Origin: Amphibalanus amphitrite
Taxonomy: Eukaryota; Arthropoda; Thecostraca; Balanomorpha; Balanidae
Direction: 5' to 3'
DNA length: 64,000 nucleotides
NCBI RefSeq assembly: GCF_019059575.1
Contig: NW_024883022.1
Coordinates: 1 to 64,000 of the forward strand
A program made the position numbers and the translations under genes. Positions 9,165 through 19,945 of this stretch are shown piece after piece. Below the pieces are notes generated by a model, which searched no databases, had not been told where the DNA came from, and saw only the letters and a program-made list of their open reading frames with translations. Every line of letters begins with the position of its first letter. The first letter of the stretch is position 1.

Positions 9165-11478
9165 CTAGCCGATCAGATCTCTCACGCCCGGTTCACCGAC
9201 TGCTTCAAGGGCATTCCAGAAGCTCCACTCGTGTTCAAGGATGAGTGGACCGAGGACGACACTGAGTTGATTCGCCTTCGCTTGATTGATCCCCGGCGGG
9301 CCTTTTCTCTGTGGCGCCTTGGCTGGGTCATAAGTTGTTTTCATCAACGAGTACCCGCACCAGGGCGTTCCACGACAAATCGACAAGTGCCCTGCACCCT
9401 CATATTTTATTTTTTGCTTAAAATTGGTCTAATGGGTTGTGATGGGCGGGGAAGCCAGCTGTGGCAAGGGTTTTTTTCTTCGAACAACGGTTTCCGAGAT
9501 ATAGCCTCGGGCAATTCTTGGAGTTCGCGCTGCAGCCCTATGTTTGGCGGCCTATAACTCACAAACTATTGGTTTTTTGCGATAAAAACTTCATATAGTT
9601 CAACTCACAATCAGCCAACAAACATTTTGGCTATCTTGGATTTTCAATTTTTGAAAATTTTGATCACGTGACCTTTTGTCCTATTTTTCGAAGAGTGACC
9701 TTGATATTTTCCCCACTGAAAGTTGCAATTTAGTCTGATGACGATTAAAGCCTTATCAATGGTCATTCATATACGATGATAAAAAAGTGGTTATCGCCCT
9801 GCGTTGACCTCAGGTCAGGTCATTTTTATGACCTGTCCATTTTAACGAGCGGGAGCGACAGCGAGATCTCGAGAATAAAGCAAGATAGCGACAAGCGGTA
9901 AACGGTAAAGGGTACACACGGATAAGGTCTATAATTTTTAATGAGGTCATTTTCAGGTCAGGTCAAAGATGACGTCACAGGAGCTAAAAGGAAGTCAAAA
10001 TAGCGGCACTATACATATATATGAAGTTTTTCTCGAATAACTTTCAAGGTATCCCAGCTAGGAACAAACTAATAGCACCATCGTGATCCTCTCGTCGATC
10101 CGCATCGAAACATATGTATGTTGACCTCGAAAGGTCGAAAGGTCAAAAGTTGACCTTAGGTCACGTGATCTAAGGTAAACTTTTGACCTTTCGACCTTTT
10201 GAGGTCAACATACATATGTTTCTATGCGGATCGACGAGAGGAGCACGATGGTGCTATTAGTTTGTTCCTAGCTGGGATACCTTGAAAGTTATTCGAGAAA
10301 AACTTCATATATATGTATAGTGCCGCTATTTTGACTTCCTTTTAGCTCCTGTGACGTCATCTTTGACCTGACCTGAAAATGACCTGAGTAAAAATTATAG
10401 ACCTTATCCGTGTGTACCCTTTACCGTTTACCGCTTGTCGCTATCTTGCTTTATTCTCGAGATCTCGCTGTCGCTCCCGCTCGTAATAATGGACAGGTCA
10501 TAAAAATGACCTTATCTGAGGTCAACGCAGGGCGATAACCACTTTTTTTATTATCGCATATGAATGACAATTGATAAGGCTTTAATCGTCATCAGACAAA
10601 ATTACAACTTTCAGTGGGGAAAATATCAAGGTCACTCTTCGAAAAATAGGACAAAAGGTCAGGTGATCAAAATTTTCAAAAATTGAAAATCCGAGATAGC
10701 CAAAATGTTTGTTGGTTGATTGTGAGTTGAACCATATAAAGTTTTTATCGTAAAAAACCAATAGTTTCTGAGTTATAGGCCGCCAAACATAGGGCTGCAG
10801 CGCGAACTCCAGGAATTGCCCGAGGCTATATCTCGGAAACCGTTGTTCGAAGAAAAAAATCCTTGCCACAGCTGGCTTCCCCGCCCATCACAACCCCTTA
10901 CACCAGTTTTCAACGATGAATAAAATATGAGGGTGCAAATTTAATTTTTTATTTGTCGATTTGTCGTGGAACGCCCCACCAGGTAGTTTCCTCGTAGGAC
11001 TTCTTTGTGAAGACAGGCTCACTTCCCCGTCAGACTTGGTAACTCTGAAGTTTTAGAGCAGAGGGCTAAGTCCTTCTTGGCCGAGCAGCCTCAGCTTGGC
11101 CTGGCTGACTCCATCTTAAAAATGGAGGAACTCTCCATCCTTTAGGACCTTTGTTTTTTTTTTCGCTTTTAGCTTGACAAAGTCCTCAAAGTCAGCCACC
11201 ACTGGAGTCTAAATAAACTTCTTCCGTATGGGTGGGCAGAATCTGCGCTCATCGTTGTGTGGCCTGTCTCGGAGAACTTCGTGTTATCTTTTCCACCGCA
11301 TTAGTGGGCTGATGGACGAAACACATGAGCACGGACAACAGCAGCCAAGACTTATTTTGTGCGCTGCAGTTGTCGGTATACAGAGCCACACTCTGCTTGT
11401 CCCTGTTGTGTGATAGGAACCACCAGTACAAGGCCGCCACATCTGCGACAGGTGCGTATTATTTAGGTCGAGGTTCAT
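9165..11478 (-). pseudogene. DDE-transposase-like gene split by a palindromic element
   Basis: The minus strand reads from about 11478 down. A DNCSAQNKSW motif (about 11360) is followed by an MSADSAH-like block (about 11245), then a frame-shifted piece to about 10990. After the inserted element (9363-10976) it resumes at 9357 with a GINQAKANQLS...LILEHEWSFW block and ends at a TAG at 9165-9167. I associate this motif order with a recurrent uncharacterised DDE-transposase-like family in arthropod genomes; that link is from memory and inference. Several frameshifts and stops are present. LINE copy 1 lies immediately past its stop codon. Confidence 0.6.
9358..10981. mobile_element. 1.6-kb palindromic element with CACCA target duplication
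   Basis: CACCA flanks it at 9358-9362 and 10977-10981. The element 9363-10976 starts GGGCGTTCCACGACAAAT and ends with the reverse complement of its first 14 bases. Almost the whole length is an inverted repeat with arms of about 790 bp centred near 10160. It has no coding capacity and many AGGTCA/TGACCT motifs. Its inner sequence (about 9848-10160) is clearly related to the TTAA element at 46106-48096 (47166-47480). Confidence 0.88.
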
Positions 11479-11752
11479 AATGTCCGGGGCACGATGTGTC
11501 CAGTGCTCGAAATGGCCGGTGCTTTGAATGGGGTGCGGCTAATTGTGGGCTACGCTTTTGCAAAACTGCCAATTTTGGCAGCCCAACTCTGACCAAAGCG
11601 ATGTGCGCCTAGAACTCACATTTGGCCGCCCAGATGCAGACTCGTTCGCCTGATGGGAGAGACGCGAGCAGCAAATTATTAGGCAAAGAACCTCATGTAT
11701 ATGGACTATCCGGGAAGACTATCCGAGTTACATATTTGCACATGAATGGAAT
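11479..11752. other. No recognisable gene
   Basis: Possible upstream continuation of the DDE-like relic on the minus strand, but no motif is readable. Confidence 0.35.
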
Positions 11753-11816
11753 TTTAATGGTAAAGCCTGGATAGGTAAAGCTCAAAGACTTTACCTATCT
11801 AGGCTTTACCATTAAA
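11753..11816. repeat. Short perfect hairpin
   Basis: TTAATGGTAAAGCCTGGATA and its near-exact reverse complement flank a loop of about 10 bp. Probably the remnant of a small foldback element. Confidence 0.75.
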
Positions 11817-12102
11817 TATAGAAGCATCCACAAGGTGCGGGTGCGGGCTGATATGTGTGGTCCTGATGCACCTGGGGTGCTCGCTTGCGTCCCGCGTCGC
11901 CATGGCTTGAGACTCGTGACGAGCTCGCTCGCCGCGGCGCTGTCCGCGTGCACCGCCGAAGGCGCCACCCGAGGTCGCTTGGCCCGCCGCGACCGGAAGC
12001 ATGGCTGAGGCACTATCCGCGCATTCCACGGTCAGTTCAGCGTGTCTCCGAGTTGTTCGCTGGAGACGCCATCAGCCTGGGGAACGGCAGCAGCCAGCTG
12101 AT

Positions 12103-12612
12103 TCAACTCGCCGATCTTGACGACTGCCGCGGGGAAGAGTGCCCCGGCGCCGCGGCCAGCCGCGCCGACACCGCCGCCAGTTCGGCCAGTGCGCGCTGTT
12201 TGTCGGCAGGACGGCTCGGCGGCGGCGGCGGGGGTTCGTCCACCACTTCCGGCTGAAATTCAGGCCTCTGCGGATCGGGCACGGTCAGCTGGGACGACAG
12301 GTCATCCACGAGCAGGCACGCAGCGTGAATGTGCTTGCACATTAACTTGTGGCCCGTCCAGTCCGGACAGCTGCATCGCAGGTGGTGGACGCAGGCCCGG
12401 AATCGCTGCTGGCAACCGATCTCCGGGCACTGGCGGTGGTCCTGCTCCACCCGGTAGGAACGGCTGGAGTCGTCTGCACCGCACCCAACCTCCCACCCCG
12501 GCAGGAGGCTGTCCGTCACCGGGGAGACCGCCGCCTGTTGGCTCCGGACGAGTTGGCGGTGGCGGACAGCCACCGCCTGCTGCTGCTGGCGAACGATGAT
12601 GTCTGCCAGCAC
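12103..12612 (-). pseudogene. SWIM zinc-finger fragment of a MULE-type transposase
   Basis: A 169-codon open frame with a SWIM signature, CSCPDWTGHKLMCKHIHA (C-x-C, then C-x-H), preceded by the Cys-rich run usual for MULE C termini (C-x4-C, then C-x2-H-x2). After the finger it becomes Pro/Ala rich and stops. SWIM fingers close the C terminus of many Mutator-like transposases. The upstream catalytic part is missing, cut off at the (AT)n array at 12628. The MULE catalytic fragment at 37320-37600 may belong to a related family. Confidence 0.65.
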
Positions 12613-12621
12613 CTAGCGTCG

Positions 12622-12627
<6 letters not shown>

Positions 12628-12712
<85 letters not shown>
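12628..12712. repeat. (AT)n microsatellite, left part
   Basis: About 85 bp of uninterrupted AT dinucleotides. It ends exactly at the terminal repeat of the element 12713-15320, whose other end abuts a second (AT)n tract. One array was apparently split by the insertion. Confidence 0.97.
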
Positions 12713-12713
<1 letters not shown>

Positions 12714-13139
12714 GGTGGCACTTAAAAATCAATTTTTGATTTTTAATGCGTGCGGGTGGCTTTCCGGTTCCATTCCCGTAAAAAATAAGGGAGACAAATT
12801 TTTATGGGAAAATATTGATGTTTAGAGGTCGCGAATCAAGGTCAAAATTGAGATTTTGGTAGCATATCTAAATATCATTTAAATCGCTTCTGAGTTTCCT
12901 ATTACGCTGTAATCGGATGATAATAAGGCATTTCTTTGTCATTTTCATATTGTTTATTGATATTCCATGCAGCTTCGGCCATGCCAGAACGCTGGTCTAT
13001 GTACTCCACTACTCCAGTTCCTCCTCTTTAGTAGATTATTGGCGCCTCATTGGAGGGAGGGTTATCATGGGCAACGGGCACCCAGATCACTTTGTGTGTA
13101 GCCTGGTTAGCAATTGCAGTCGATATTCGGGTGTCAGGT

Positions 13140-14190
13140 TAGCGTTTTCTGTGATCTTTTCAACGACATGGAGGAAGAACTGGCGCTAATCTTTGTCTTC
13201 CATGAGTGCCAGTCCTACATCAGCGCCATACCGCGCCTGGTGAAATCATTCACCACCCGCAGCTCCCGGACTACACGAGCTGCGGTTTGGTAGCTGCTGT
13301 CCTCCCAGTGACCTTGGTCATTGATGATGAGCCCCGCGTCCAGGTCGTGTATCCTTGAGAGCTTTTTGAACGATGGTGTGAGGAAGCTCGCCAACGTCTC
13401 GATCGCGAGAGCGGCGTTCATAGTGTCCACTAAGGACTTATGAGGCGGGTCCCCTCTCCTACAAGTCTATTGCCCGCACCATGTCTTGATTGAGCCCGAG
13501 GGTCGGGGTCTAAAAGCTCCAGTCACCAGCCGATCACTCAGTTACTACAGGTGACGGCCGAAGACCGGGACTGTCGCCTTCGACAGCTCCGTGAACTCGT
13601 TCTGCACCTACCCCGACAAGGAGCTGAGCTCCTTGTCGGGGTAGGTGCAGAACGAGTTCACGAAGGTCAGGTCCAGAGCCGGCGGAGTGGCAGTAGAGTC
13701 CCAGACCAGGCGGCGGCGGCGGCGGCGGCGAACTTGCAGACAACGAACAGCGCACAGCGTCTGATGACCTGGGCCTCGTCCGCCGTCAGCCGGAGCCGCT
13801 CCCTGAAGAGGAAGGCATCCACGGTACGGATGGTCTTTGCCATCCACCTAACTCAGTGGAGTACTCTGAGGCGGAGAAACGGATGCCGTGCTTGGAACTC
13901 CACCGAGAGCAGTTACGCAGAGCTCCAGAAGTTTTCGGTAGTCTTCCCGGAGCTAGGCATAGTCCAGCGATGGAAGCGATGGAAGCTGACCAGCAGCTTG
14001 TCCCACTCCGGAACGTCGTCGACGGCGAACGCCACCGGTGTGATCCTGTCAATGAAGCATGAACTCCCACCCGCCTTTGAACAGCCGGATGTAGAGGCCG
14101 CCCGAGATTCTCCGGCAGGTGGAGAAGGCCTTCTCTAGGACCAGCTCTTACACGTGGTGCCGGCAGGCCAGCTGGAGGACGGGCCAATCC
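13140..14190 (-). pseudogene. Degenerate transposase-like coding region inside the TIR element
   Basis: Open frames on the minus strand shift repeatedly. The clearest piece (13215-13430) ends with RVVRELRVVNDFTRRGMALM, and the next frame continues with a FFLHVVEKITENANLTPEYR-like stretch near 13150. A VVND...RG...F...VVE arrangement recalls an uncharacterised transposon-encoded family, but I cannot name it. Frames at 13608-13847 and 13786-14187 are arginine/serine rich and probably degraded. It is likely the element's own gene. Confidence 0.35.
13590..13662. repeat. Perfect palindrome within the degenerate gene
   Basis: About 36 bp (GTGAACTCGTTCTGCACCTA onward) is followed at once by its reverse complement with virtually no loop. 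The outer sequence is an open frame on the minus strand, so the palindrome looks like a local inverted duplication of coding sequence. Confidence 0.85.
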
Positions 14191-15319
14191 AGCTTCTGCT
14201 CGATAAGGGCTAAAGTACCGTTCACCAGCATGCTGTTGCCGTCGTGGCGTCGAAGCAAAAGGCCGCAGTTCCGCTTCTCCAGTTCCTAGTCCCCCATCGC
14301 TGTGAGCATGGCCTCCTGTGCTTGGATGGAGGGGAGTTTGGGAACGGCGAGGAGCTTGGCCACCCTAATTCCCCCCCCCCCCCCTCCCCATCACCAGGAC
14401 CTAGAATCGGTCGACGCTCATTCTCTCGCGGTTCAGGATTCGCGGTTCAGCCGGAGTCGTATCAGAAGTTCCGTGCCGCAGTTGATAACCTAGGTTCACG
14501 TGTTCTTCACACATTACGGTTGGGCAGTTTGGCCCGGTCGAGGCCAGTTCACTGTTGGGGACGTCCGCTCGCCCGCATGCGCTTGGGAGTGTGAGTCGAC
14601 GTTTCTCTCTCATGGTCGCCATCGTCAAAGACGTTCCCTCCGTGTGCGCGCCGCAACGGTCGGGTAAGTCTGTTGCTGGCACTGGCACTAGAGTCGGAAG
14701 AAGCGCCCACGGAAGAACATCCCGAAAGCACAATAAACCAGTGCAGCTCAATGCCCACTCTCGCCTCTGCTTTCCCCCGCCGGCGATAGGATGACTCCAG
14801 CTTCTTCACATTCTCTTTGACAGAAAATGAGCATGTCTCAAGATTCAAGAACCGATAGAACCGTGGGGCTCGTCCTCCCTTTGGAACAGGAGAGACCGGT
14901 TACTCCTCACACTAATAAGAGGATATGACCTCCACTGAGAGAAGGCACCGGTCGTAGGCCAAAAACAGGCCTGACATGGGTAAAACAGCCCAGATCAGAC
15001 CTGTCTTGGCCTGACCTGGACTGGCTACGATCGACCGGAAGTGATGGGATAAGCAATTGTTATGCAAATAAAGGTCAAAATACGTCGGATATGACGCTTA
15101 ATGACCAGATATGTCATTCCAAATAGGTTTAAAGTAGTTTCCAAAAAGTTGATTTTTTCCCCAAAACTGCCAACTTTGACCTCAATTCGCGACCCCTAAA
15201 TATCAATATTTTTCAAAATAATTTTGCACACATTATTTTTTACGGGAATGGAACCAGAAAACTACCCGCACGCCTAAACATCGGATAACATAAAATTCAC
15301 CCTATTGCTAAGTGCCACC

Positions 15320-15320
<1 letters not shown>

Positions 15321-15408
<88 letters not shown>
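15321..15408. repeat. (AT)n microsatellite, right part
   Basis: About 85 bp of AT dinucleotides directly after the TIR element, ending at the TA of the adjoining mariner terminus (CAGGGTTGGG at 15416). Confidence 0.97.
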
Positions 15409-15411
<3 letters not shown>

Positions 15412-15415
15412 TATA

Positions 15416-15850
15416 CAGGGTTGGGCGTAAGTTCTGTTACAAAGTAAAACCTCAATATTTTCAAAAGTAATGCTTATATTTGCATTAAACTTTCAGCACA
15501 GGTTCATGGCACCACCAGACTGTCCGAGTTTCACTCGAAATGGCCACCCTTGGCCTGCACAGTCGCCGTCAGTCTCCGGCGGAAGTCCCCTACGGCGGCG
15601 AACACGACGTCATCTGGGATCCTCTACCACGCGCGCACGAGATCACGCTTGAGATGGTCAATACTCCTGTGAGGCACTGAGCACACCTTGCTCTCAAGCA
15701 CAGACCACAGGGAGTAGTCGAGCGGGTTCAGGTCAGGCGATGAGGGCGGCCATTCCTCCTTGGTGATGAACCCCGGGCAGTTGTTTTGGCACCACTGTTG
15801 GGTCTCTCGCGCAGTTTTATCGAGTCATGTTGTGCCAGGTCAGGCTAAGG
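15416..15850 (-). pseudogene. Tc1/mariner transposase C-terminal part and element end
   Basis: On the minus strand, WPPSSPDLNPLDYSLWSVLE is followed by a region ending AKGGHFE and a stop near 15527. This is the classic C terminus of mariner-like transposases, with the third catalytic Asp in SPDLNPLD. An in-frame TAG interrupts the helix after LVRAW, and a frameshift lies upstream. The terminus CAGGGTTGGGCGTAAGTT at 15416 follows a TA and is the element's end. The N-terminal two thirds and the other terminus are missing. Confidence 0.87.
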
Positions 15851-16190
15851 AGACTGAAAGGTCACATTGTATGTCATTCGATTGGGATATGTTATCAATT
15901 TTTTTAATACACTGGAGATGCCTTTCGCGATAGGTGGGTGACGACACTTTTAACTTAACAAATGACGCCATATTTTAGCGATACTCCAGCCTCGAAGCGT
16001 ATCGGTGACCTGCAATTCCGTATTTTAGTAATCTAGGGTTTATATGGATGACAATGATATCCCTTTTAAGACGGAAATCGGGGTTTCAATATAACTCTTT
16101 TGCTTACAGTGATGAGATCACGTAACTGGCCAGTTGCCAGACCTCGAACTGACCTCACGAACACAGAAATCAATTTATGCGATCTATTGA
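15851..16190. other. No recognisable gene
   Basis: AT-rich sequence with no open frame or repeat that I can assign. Confidence 0.5.
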
Positions 16191-16192
16191 GA

Positions 16193-16372
16193 TTACGATT
16201 CGCTGTGCCAGGCAATTGACTCACCTGTCGCCACGAAGTACATCAGCTTCCTGTCCTCGACGCTCGCAGTGTCTGCAGTTGCAGAGTCATCGGCCGTGCC
16301 GCTGTCGAGGGCCTTGACGGCGTCAAGGTGCTTGCACCTGCCGCCCCCGACATACCCCGGACAGGTGCACAT
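16193..16372 (-). pseudogene. SWIM-like zinc-finger fragment
   Basis: The minus strand reads MCTCPGYVGGGRCKHLDAVK, a C-x-C...C-x-H SWIM-type finger, then an acidic Ser/Thr/Ala stretch and a stop at 16193. The upstream part is cut off precisely where the hAT terminus begins (16373), so the hAT probably landed in this gene. It differs from the SWIM fragment at 12.1-12.6 kb. Confidence 0.55.
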
Positions 16373-17800
16373 TAGGGCTGATAATCCCGGACTTTTTGGC
16401 AATCCCGGGATCCCGGGATTTTAGAAATGCAATCCCGGGATATCCCGGGATCCCGGGATTGAGCAGTTTTTATTTTAACCTGTCTACAAAGCAGAATTTT
16501 CTTGCAATATCGTATGTATATGGCGCATCCTTACCATCATAAACACAATACCAGGCATACACCTTCACCCCGAACAAATATAAGAGCATGAATGACATTG
16601 ATCATTGTATTTCTTGTTTATATTTCGAGTCAGGATACAGTAGACACTAGACGTGCCTACGGATTGTGGTCGTCTGACCAGCAGCATGTCCTGGTCACAT
16701 TCACTTGTTACGGTAGTAGCACCTGAGGAAGCAAAGTGCATCAACGACTTCGTCGCCGAGACTCGACCGCACTTTTGTGACGATATTCCCGACAGTGGAA
16801 AACACTCGTTCCGATTCAACGCTCGTAGGAACTATGCCCTTCAGCCAGTTGTAGGACAGCGCTACCATGCCTGTCCTTCCTGAGATAGGTAAATTTTCCA
16901 ATTCTTTCCTTATGGCCTTCGTCATCATCAGAGAAGATTGCGAAAAGTTAATCCCAGACGGGCATGAACTGGTGCCTTGCTCTGGAGCTCTAACCTCATC
17001 TAGAGCTTGTTGAAGCATCGACTGAAGAGACGGCGCTGACTCAGGATCATCAGCGTCCATCACTTCTGTATCTACACCTACTTCGGTATCATGCATCTGT
17101 TCTCCCAATCTTTCCATCATGTGGACAACTAAGTCCTGTGCTTCCTTGCGAGAGGCACTAGGAAAAATATCTTTCCAGTCTCTGTCTGCCGACATTTTGT
17201 TATGGAGCGATTGTAGGGCTTTAGCCGCACGTGACCGTCTCTGTCGGATGCGCTGTTTCAACGCATCAGACAGTTTACATGCAATCGCGCAGTCCTCCTT
17301 GTCAAGCGCGCTTAACATAAACTTTAGAGCAGCTTCAGCCTCCAATAGTCCACTTTCTCTCCTGCATAGCGCTTCTGCTCCGAGTTTCATGATTCTCAGG
17401 CAGCGAATGAGCGCAGGTATGGCGGCGTATTCATAATCATCGATCATTTTCATACGTTTGTCTCCTATGTCAATGAGTGCTTTGTGGACAGCTGCTTTGA
17501 GGTTATCAAATCGTTCTAGCATGTCATACAAACTATTCCATCGGGTTTTACAGTCTAGCACTAGCATCAGTTCCTGCCCACGCTCCTCTCTGACGTATTT
17601 CTGAAGGACTTCATTTCGTACGGGCGATTTTCTAAACCAGCGGACAATGTTTCTAATGCTTTTAACGACTGGAGAGAGCGAACTATGTAGTTCGTGGTGA
17701 CCAGTAGCACCAGTAGTGTTTTCTTCCACGTTTTCGTCCTCATCCTCGTCATCACCGTCGGATTCATCTGACGAGTTCACCTGCAAGGCGACAATATCCT
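16373..17800 (-). mobile_element. hAT-family element, 3' end and last exon
   Basis: The terminus TAGGGCTGATAATCCCGG is followed by repeated palindromic AATCCCGGGAT units (about 16385-16462), a common layout of hAT subterminal repeats. The transposase exon lies at 16701-17780. The other terminus is not found. The segment between is AT-rich and non-coding. Confidence 0.75.
16701..17786 (-). pseudogene. hAT transposase, C-terminal exon
   Basis: A 361-codon open frame without lesions. It starts after a likely 3' splice site (TTGCAG, minus strand, near 17781), so the first residue is not a true start. An acidic stretch comes first, then LDCKTRWNSLYDMLERF, typical of ZBED-like hAT transposases. 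The C-terminal dimerisation block contains PTSVESERVFSTVGNIVTK. The BED finger and the first catalytic residues would be in upstream exons that I cannot locate, so the gene is treated as partial. An alternative is a domesticated ZBED gene. Confidence 0.88.
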
Positions 17801-18050
17801 TACCTTATTAATCTATATAAGATGTACATATGAAATTTCGCACGTGCAAGGCCCACCCTCTCGCTCGCTCCGTTAGTCGCCCCAAAAGGCGTTATACTGG
17901 TGAAGGTAGTGTGCAAAACCATAGTGAATTTAAATGTGATCAAAAAGTTTTATATCAACTGTTTAGAACTTTGCATCGCTGCCATGTATTAGGTACAATT
18001 TGCTTGAAAATGGCACAGGTTATGACGAAACCGGTTGCAATTTAACAATA
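17801..18050. other. No recognisable gene
   Basis: May include intron sequence of the hAT gene; nothing specific is visible. Confidence 0.35.
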
Positions 18051-18054
18051 TACA

Positions 18055-18194
18055 TGACTGTACTTGGACAACTCCTCTCTCAACTAAGTAATCCTAACGT
18101 AGTTCGCTCTCTAGAAAAAGTTCAAAAGAAATTAGTTCACGCGAGAAACTTGGTCATCTTTAACGAGACATGCCTAGCTAATGGATTGTTCCCA
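18055..18194 (+). pseudogene. Possible Penelope-like element N-terminal fragment
   Basis: An open frame reads through [20 protein letters not shown] and a [12 protein letters not shown] block. A helix followed by (F/L)..TC....L.P resembles the segment preceding the RT domain in Penelope-like elements. The frame enters the (AT)n array at 18195, where homology ends. This is an inference from a short match. Confidence 0.3.
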
Positions 18195-18356
<162 letters not shown>

Positions 18357-18475
18357 GTATATCGATATTGATCATGATACTGCCCGCGGAATAGGATGGA
18401 CAAGTCTCTGGCGGCCCGCCAGCATCGCACTGCAGTGGTTCCTCCTGACACCACTTCTCATGAGGCACAACGCTA

Positions 18476-18898
18476 TTATACCAATAGATTGGCGAACTTC
18501 AGGAGCATGTGATAGTTGTTCTTCACTTTGCTGACCCACATAAAATATCTCTGAACTGATGGTACTTCTTTCTTGTTGAGGCAGTCGCTGGCGTACGGCA
18601 CCAGAAGCTCCTTGATGATGCTGTCCGTCACCGCTCGTATAATTTGCCATGTAATGTGGTTATCTCCACATCCCTGTATGAACGCCATGGATCTCGGACT
18701 CCGGAATCCCATCAGTGCGGCAACGTGACGGAGAAGGGGCGTCCACACGAGCTTGAGTAGCGCTTTTGCGTAGTCAATTGCGACATGGCCCACGCCTGGT
18801 CTCAGCATGACCCAGTCGTACAACGTCTTGTAGGTGGGTTCTTCATGCAGCTCACTGTAAGTGCTCACCTCCTCGTTGTTCATGGTAGGTACTCTCAT
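18476..18898 (-). CDS. Unrecognised 140-codon ORF, probably partial
   Basis: Begins with an ATG and shows ordinary protein composition with alternating hydrophobic helices (for example [17 protein letters not shown] and a [11 protein letters not shown] end). It stops at 18476. The composition suggests a real coding relic, perhaps part of a transposon-encoded protein. I cannot name a family and see no catalytic motif. Confidence 0.3.
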   Translation of the reverse strand: MRVPTMNNEEVSTYSELHEEPTYKTLYDWVMLRPGVGHVAIDYAKALLKLVWTPLLRHVAALMGFRSPRSMAFIQGCGDNHITWQIIRAVTDSIIKELLVPYASDCLNKKEVPSVQRYFMWVSKVKNNYHMLLKFANLLV

Positions 18899-19487
18899 AT
18901 TTCAAGCAAACGACCTTGTCATCGATAAGTTTGGAGATTAAGTCGCAGGGCTGGCCATCGCGCCGATGGTCACCCGCTCTTTTTCAGTTTCGATCAACAA
19001 CAACAACTAATCACATTTTTTTAAGCATAATATGGAAATGGACGTTAAGGCCAGGTGGTGGTGCAAAAACTGATGCGATGCTCAACTGGAGGCACCACCA
19101 TTGGTAACATAAACAGAATAGATGAATGTTTAGGGCCGCTGAAAGTCAAAGTCCAGGGCTGCTTTTGGAGTACTCATGACACTATCTGTCGACACTTTTT
19201 CGAATCCCACCCGCAACTATCCTGTTTCTACGTCAATAAAGTCCATGATTTCATTGCCAGCGCGCTGCTACTGCTGCGTGACCTCACCATCTTTCTATTA
19301 AAGATATTCTGTCAGTACGTTCAGAACTCTACCTGCCACATATCTTCCGCGAATTACTCAACTAACTTTACTAAATTACCTAACTAACTTACGTACTAGT
19401 TGAACACGAAGACACTTTTGTTGAGGAACATATGCATGGTTCTTAGGATTTTTTTTTTAAATAGTCTTAGCCAGCTGACTGGCTACT
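18899..19487. other. No recognisable gene
   Basis: No open frame with recognisable motifs. One short TAACTTAC-type simple stretch occurs near 19360-19390. Confidence 0.5.
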
Positions 19488-19564
19488 TTGAGGCACTTCT
19501 GCGGTGCCTTTGTGCCATCTACATACGCACAACATGGCACAAAGGCACCGCAGAAGTGCCTCAA
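19488..19564. repeat. Perfect 30-bp stem hairpin
   Basis: 19488-19517 is exactly complementary to 19535-19564 around a 17-nt loop. The stem begins TTGAGGCACTTCTGCGGTGC. The dimensions resemble a small-RNA precursor, but equally a tiny foldback repeat. Confidence 0.9.
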
Positions 19565-19609
19565 GCTACTGTGAACTGCCTCAAGCTACATCTGCCTATG
19601 CACAATATT

Positions 19610-19945
19610 CCGCAGGGGGCTGACCGTGGTCAGAGCTGTTGCTTAGCCAGGGTCATGTTGCTCTGTTTTTGCGACGGCTGTGACTTTGGCCAGTAAGGGG
19701 AGTAGCGCCCCCTCGGCCCCAGCTGGAAGTGGACGTGCGTTTGACTTGGACTTGATTTGCTTGCCGGATGGATTGCTGCAGGACTGGCTCCGCAGGGGGT
19801 GGCAGTGGCCTGGGTCGCTGTTGGACTGGGTTCCGTGGGCCCTCGCCCGCGGTGGCCCTGGCCTCGACCAGCGAGGGGAGTAGCGCCCCCTCGGCCCCAG
19901 CTTGACCCTTGCTTGCTTACGACTTGCTCTGATCACTGGATACGA
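19610..19945 (+). mobile_element. I-type LINE 5' end, truncated at its 3' side
   Basis: Starts with the same CCGCAGGGGGCTGACCGTGG as the full elements and covers both 5' UTR tandem units (19610 and about 19789), ending after CGACTTGCTCTGATCACTGG. Nothing of the later UTR, ORF1 or ORF2 follows. LINE copies usually lose their 5' end, so a retained 5' end alone is unusual. Confidence 0.88.

Larger units (their letters stand above)
12713..15320. mobile_element. 2.6-kb TIR element inserted in an (AT)n array
   Basis: The termini GGGTGGCACTTA and TAAGTGCCACCC are flanked by TA on both sides. The terminal inverted repeats are about 170 bp, related but diverged (12713-12880 against 15150-15320), sharing GGTTCCATTCCCGTAAAAAA and GGTCGCGAAT. 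TA flanks suggest a TA-targeting DNA transposon. The interior is GC-richer and holds degenerate coding sequence on the minus strand. Confidence 0.82.
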
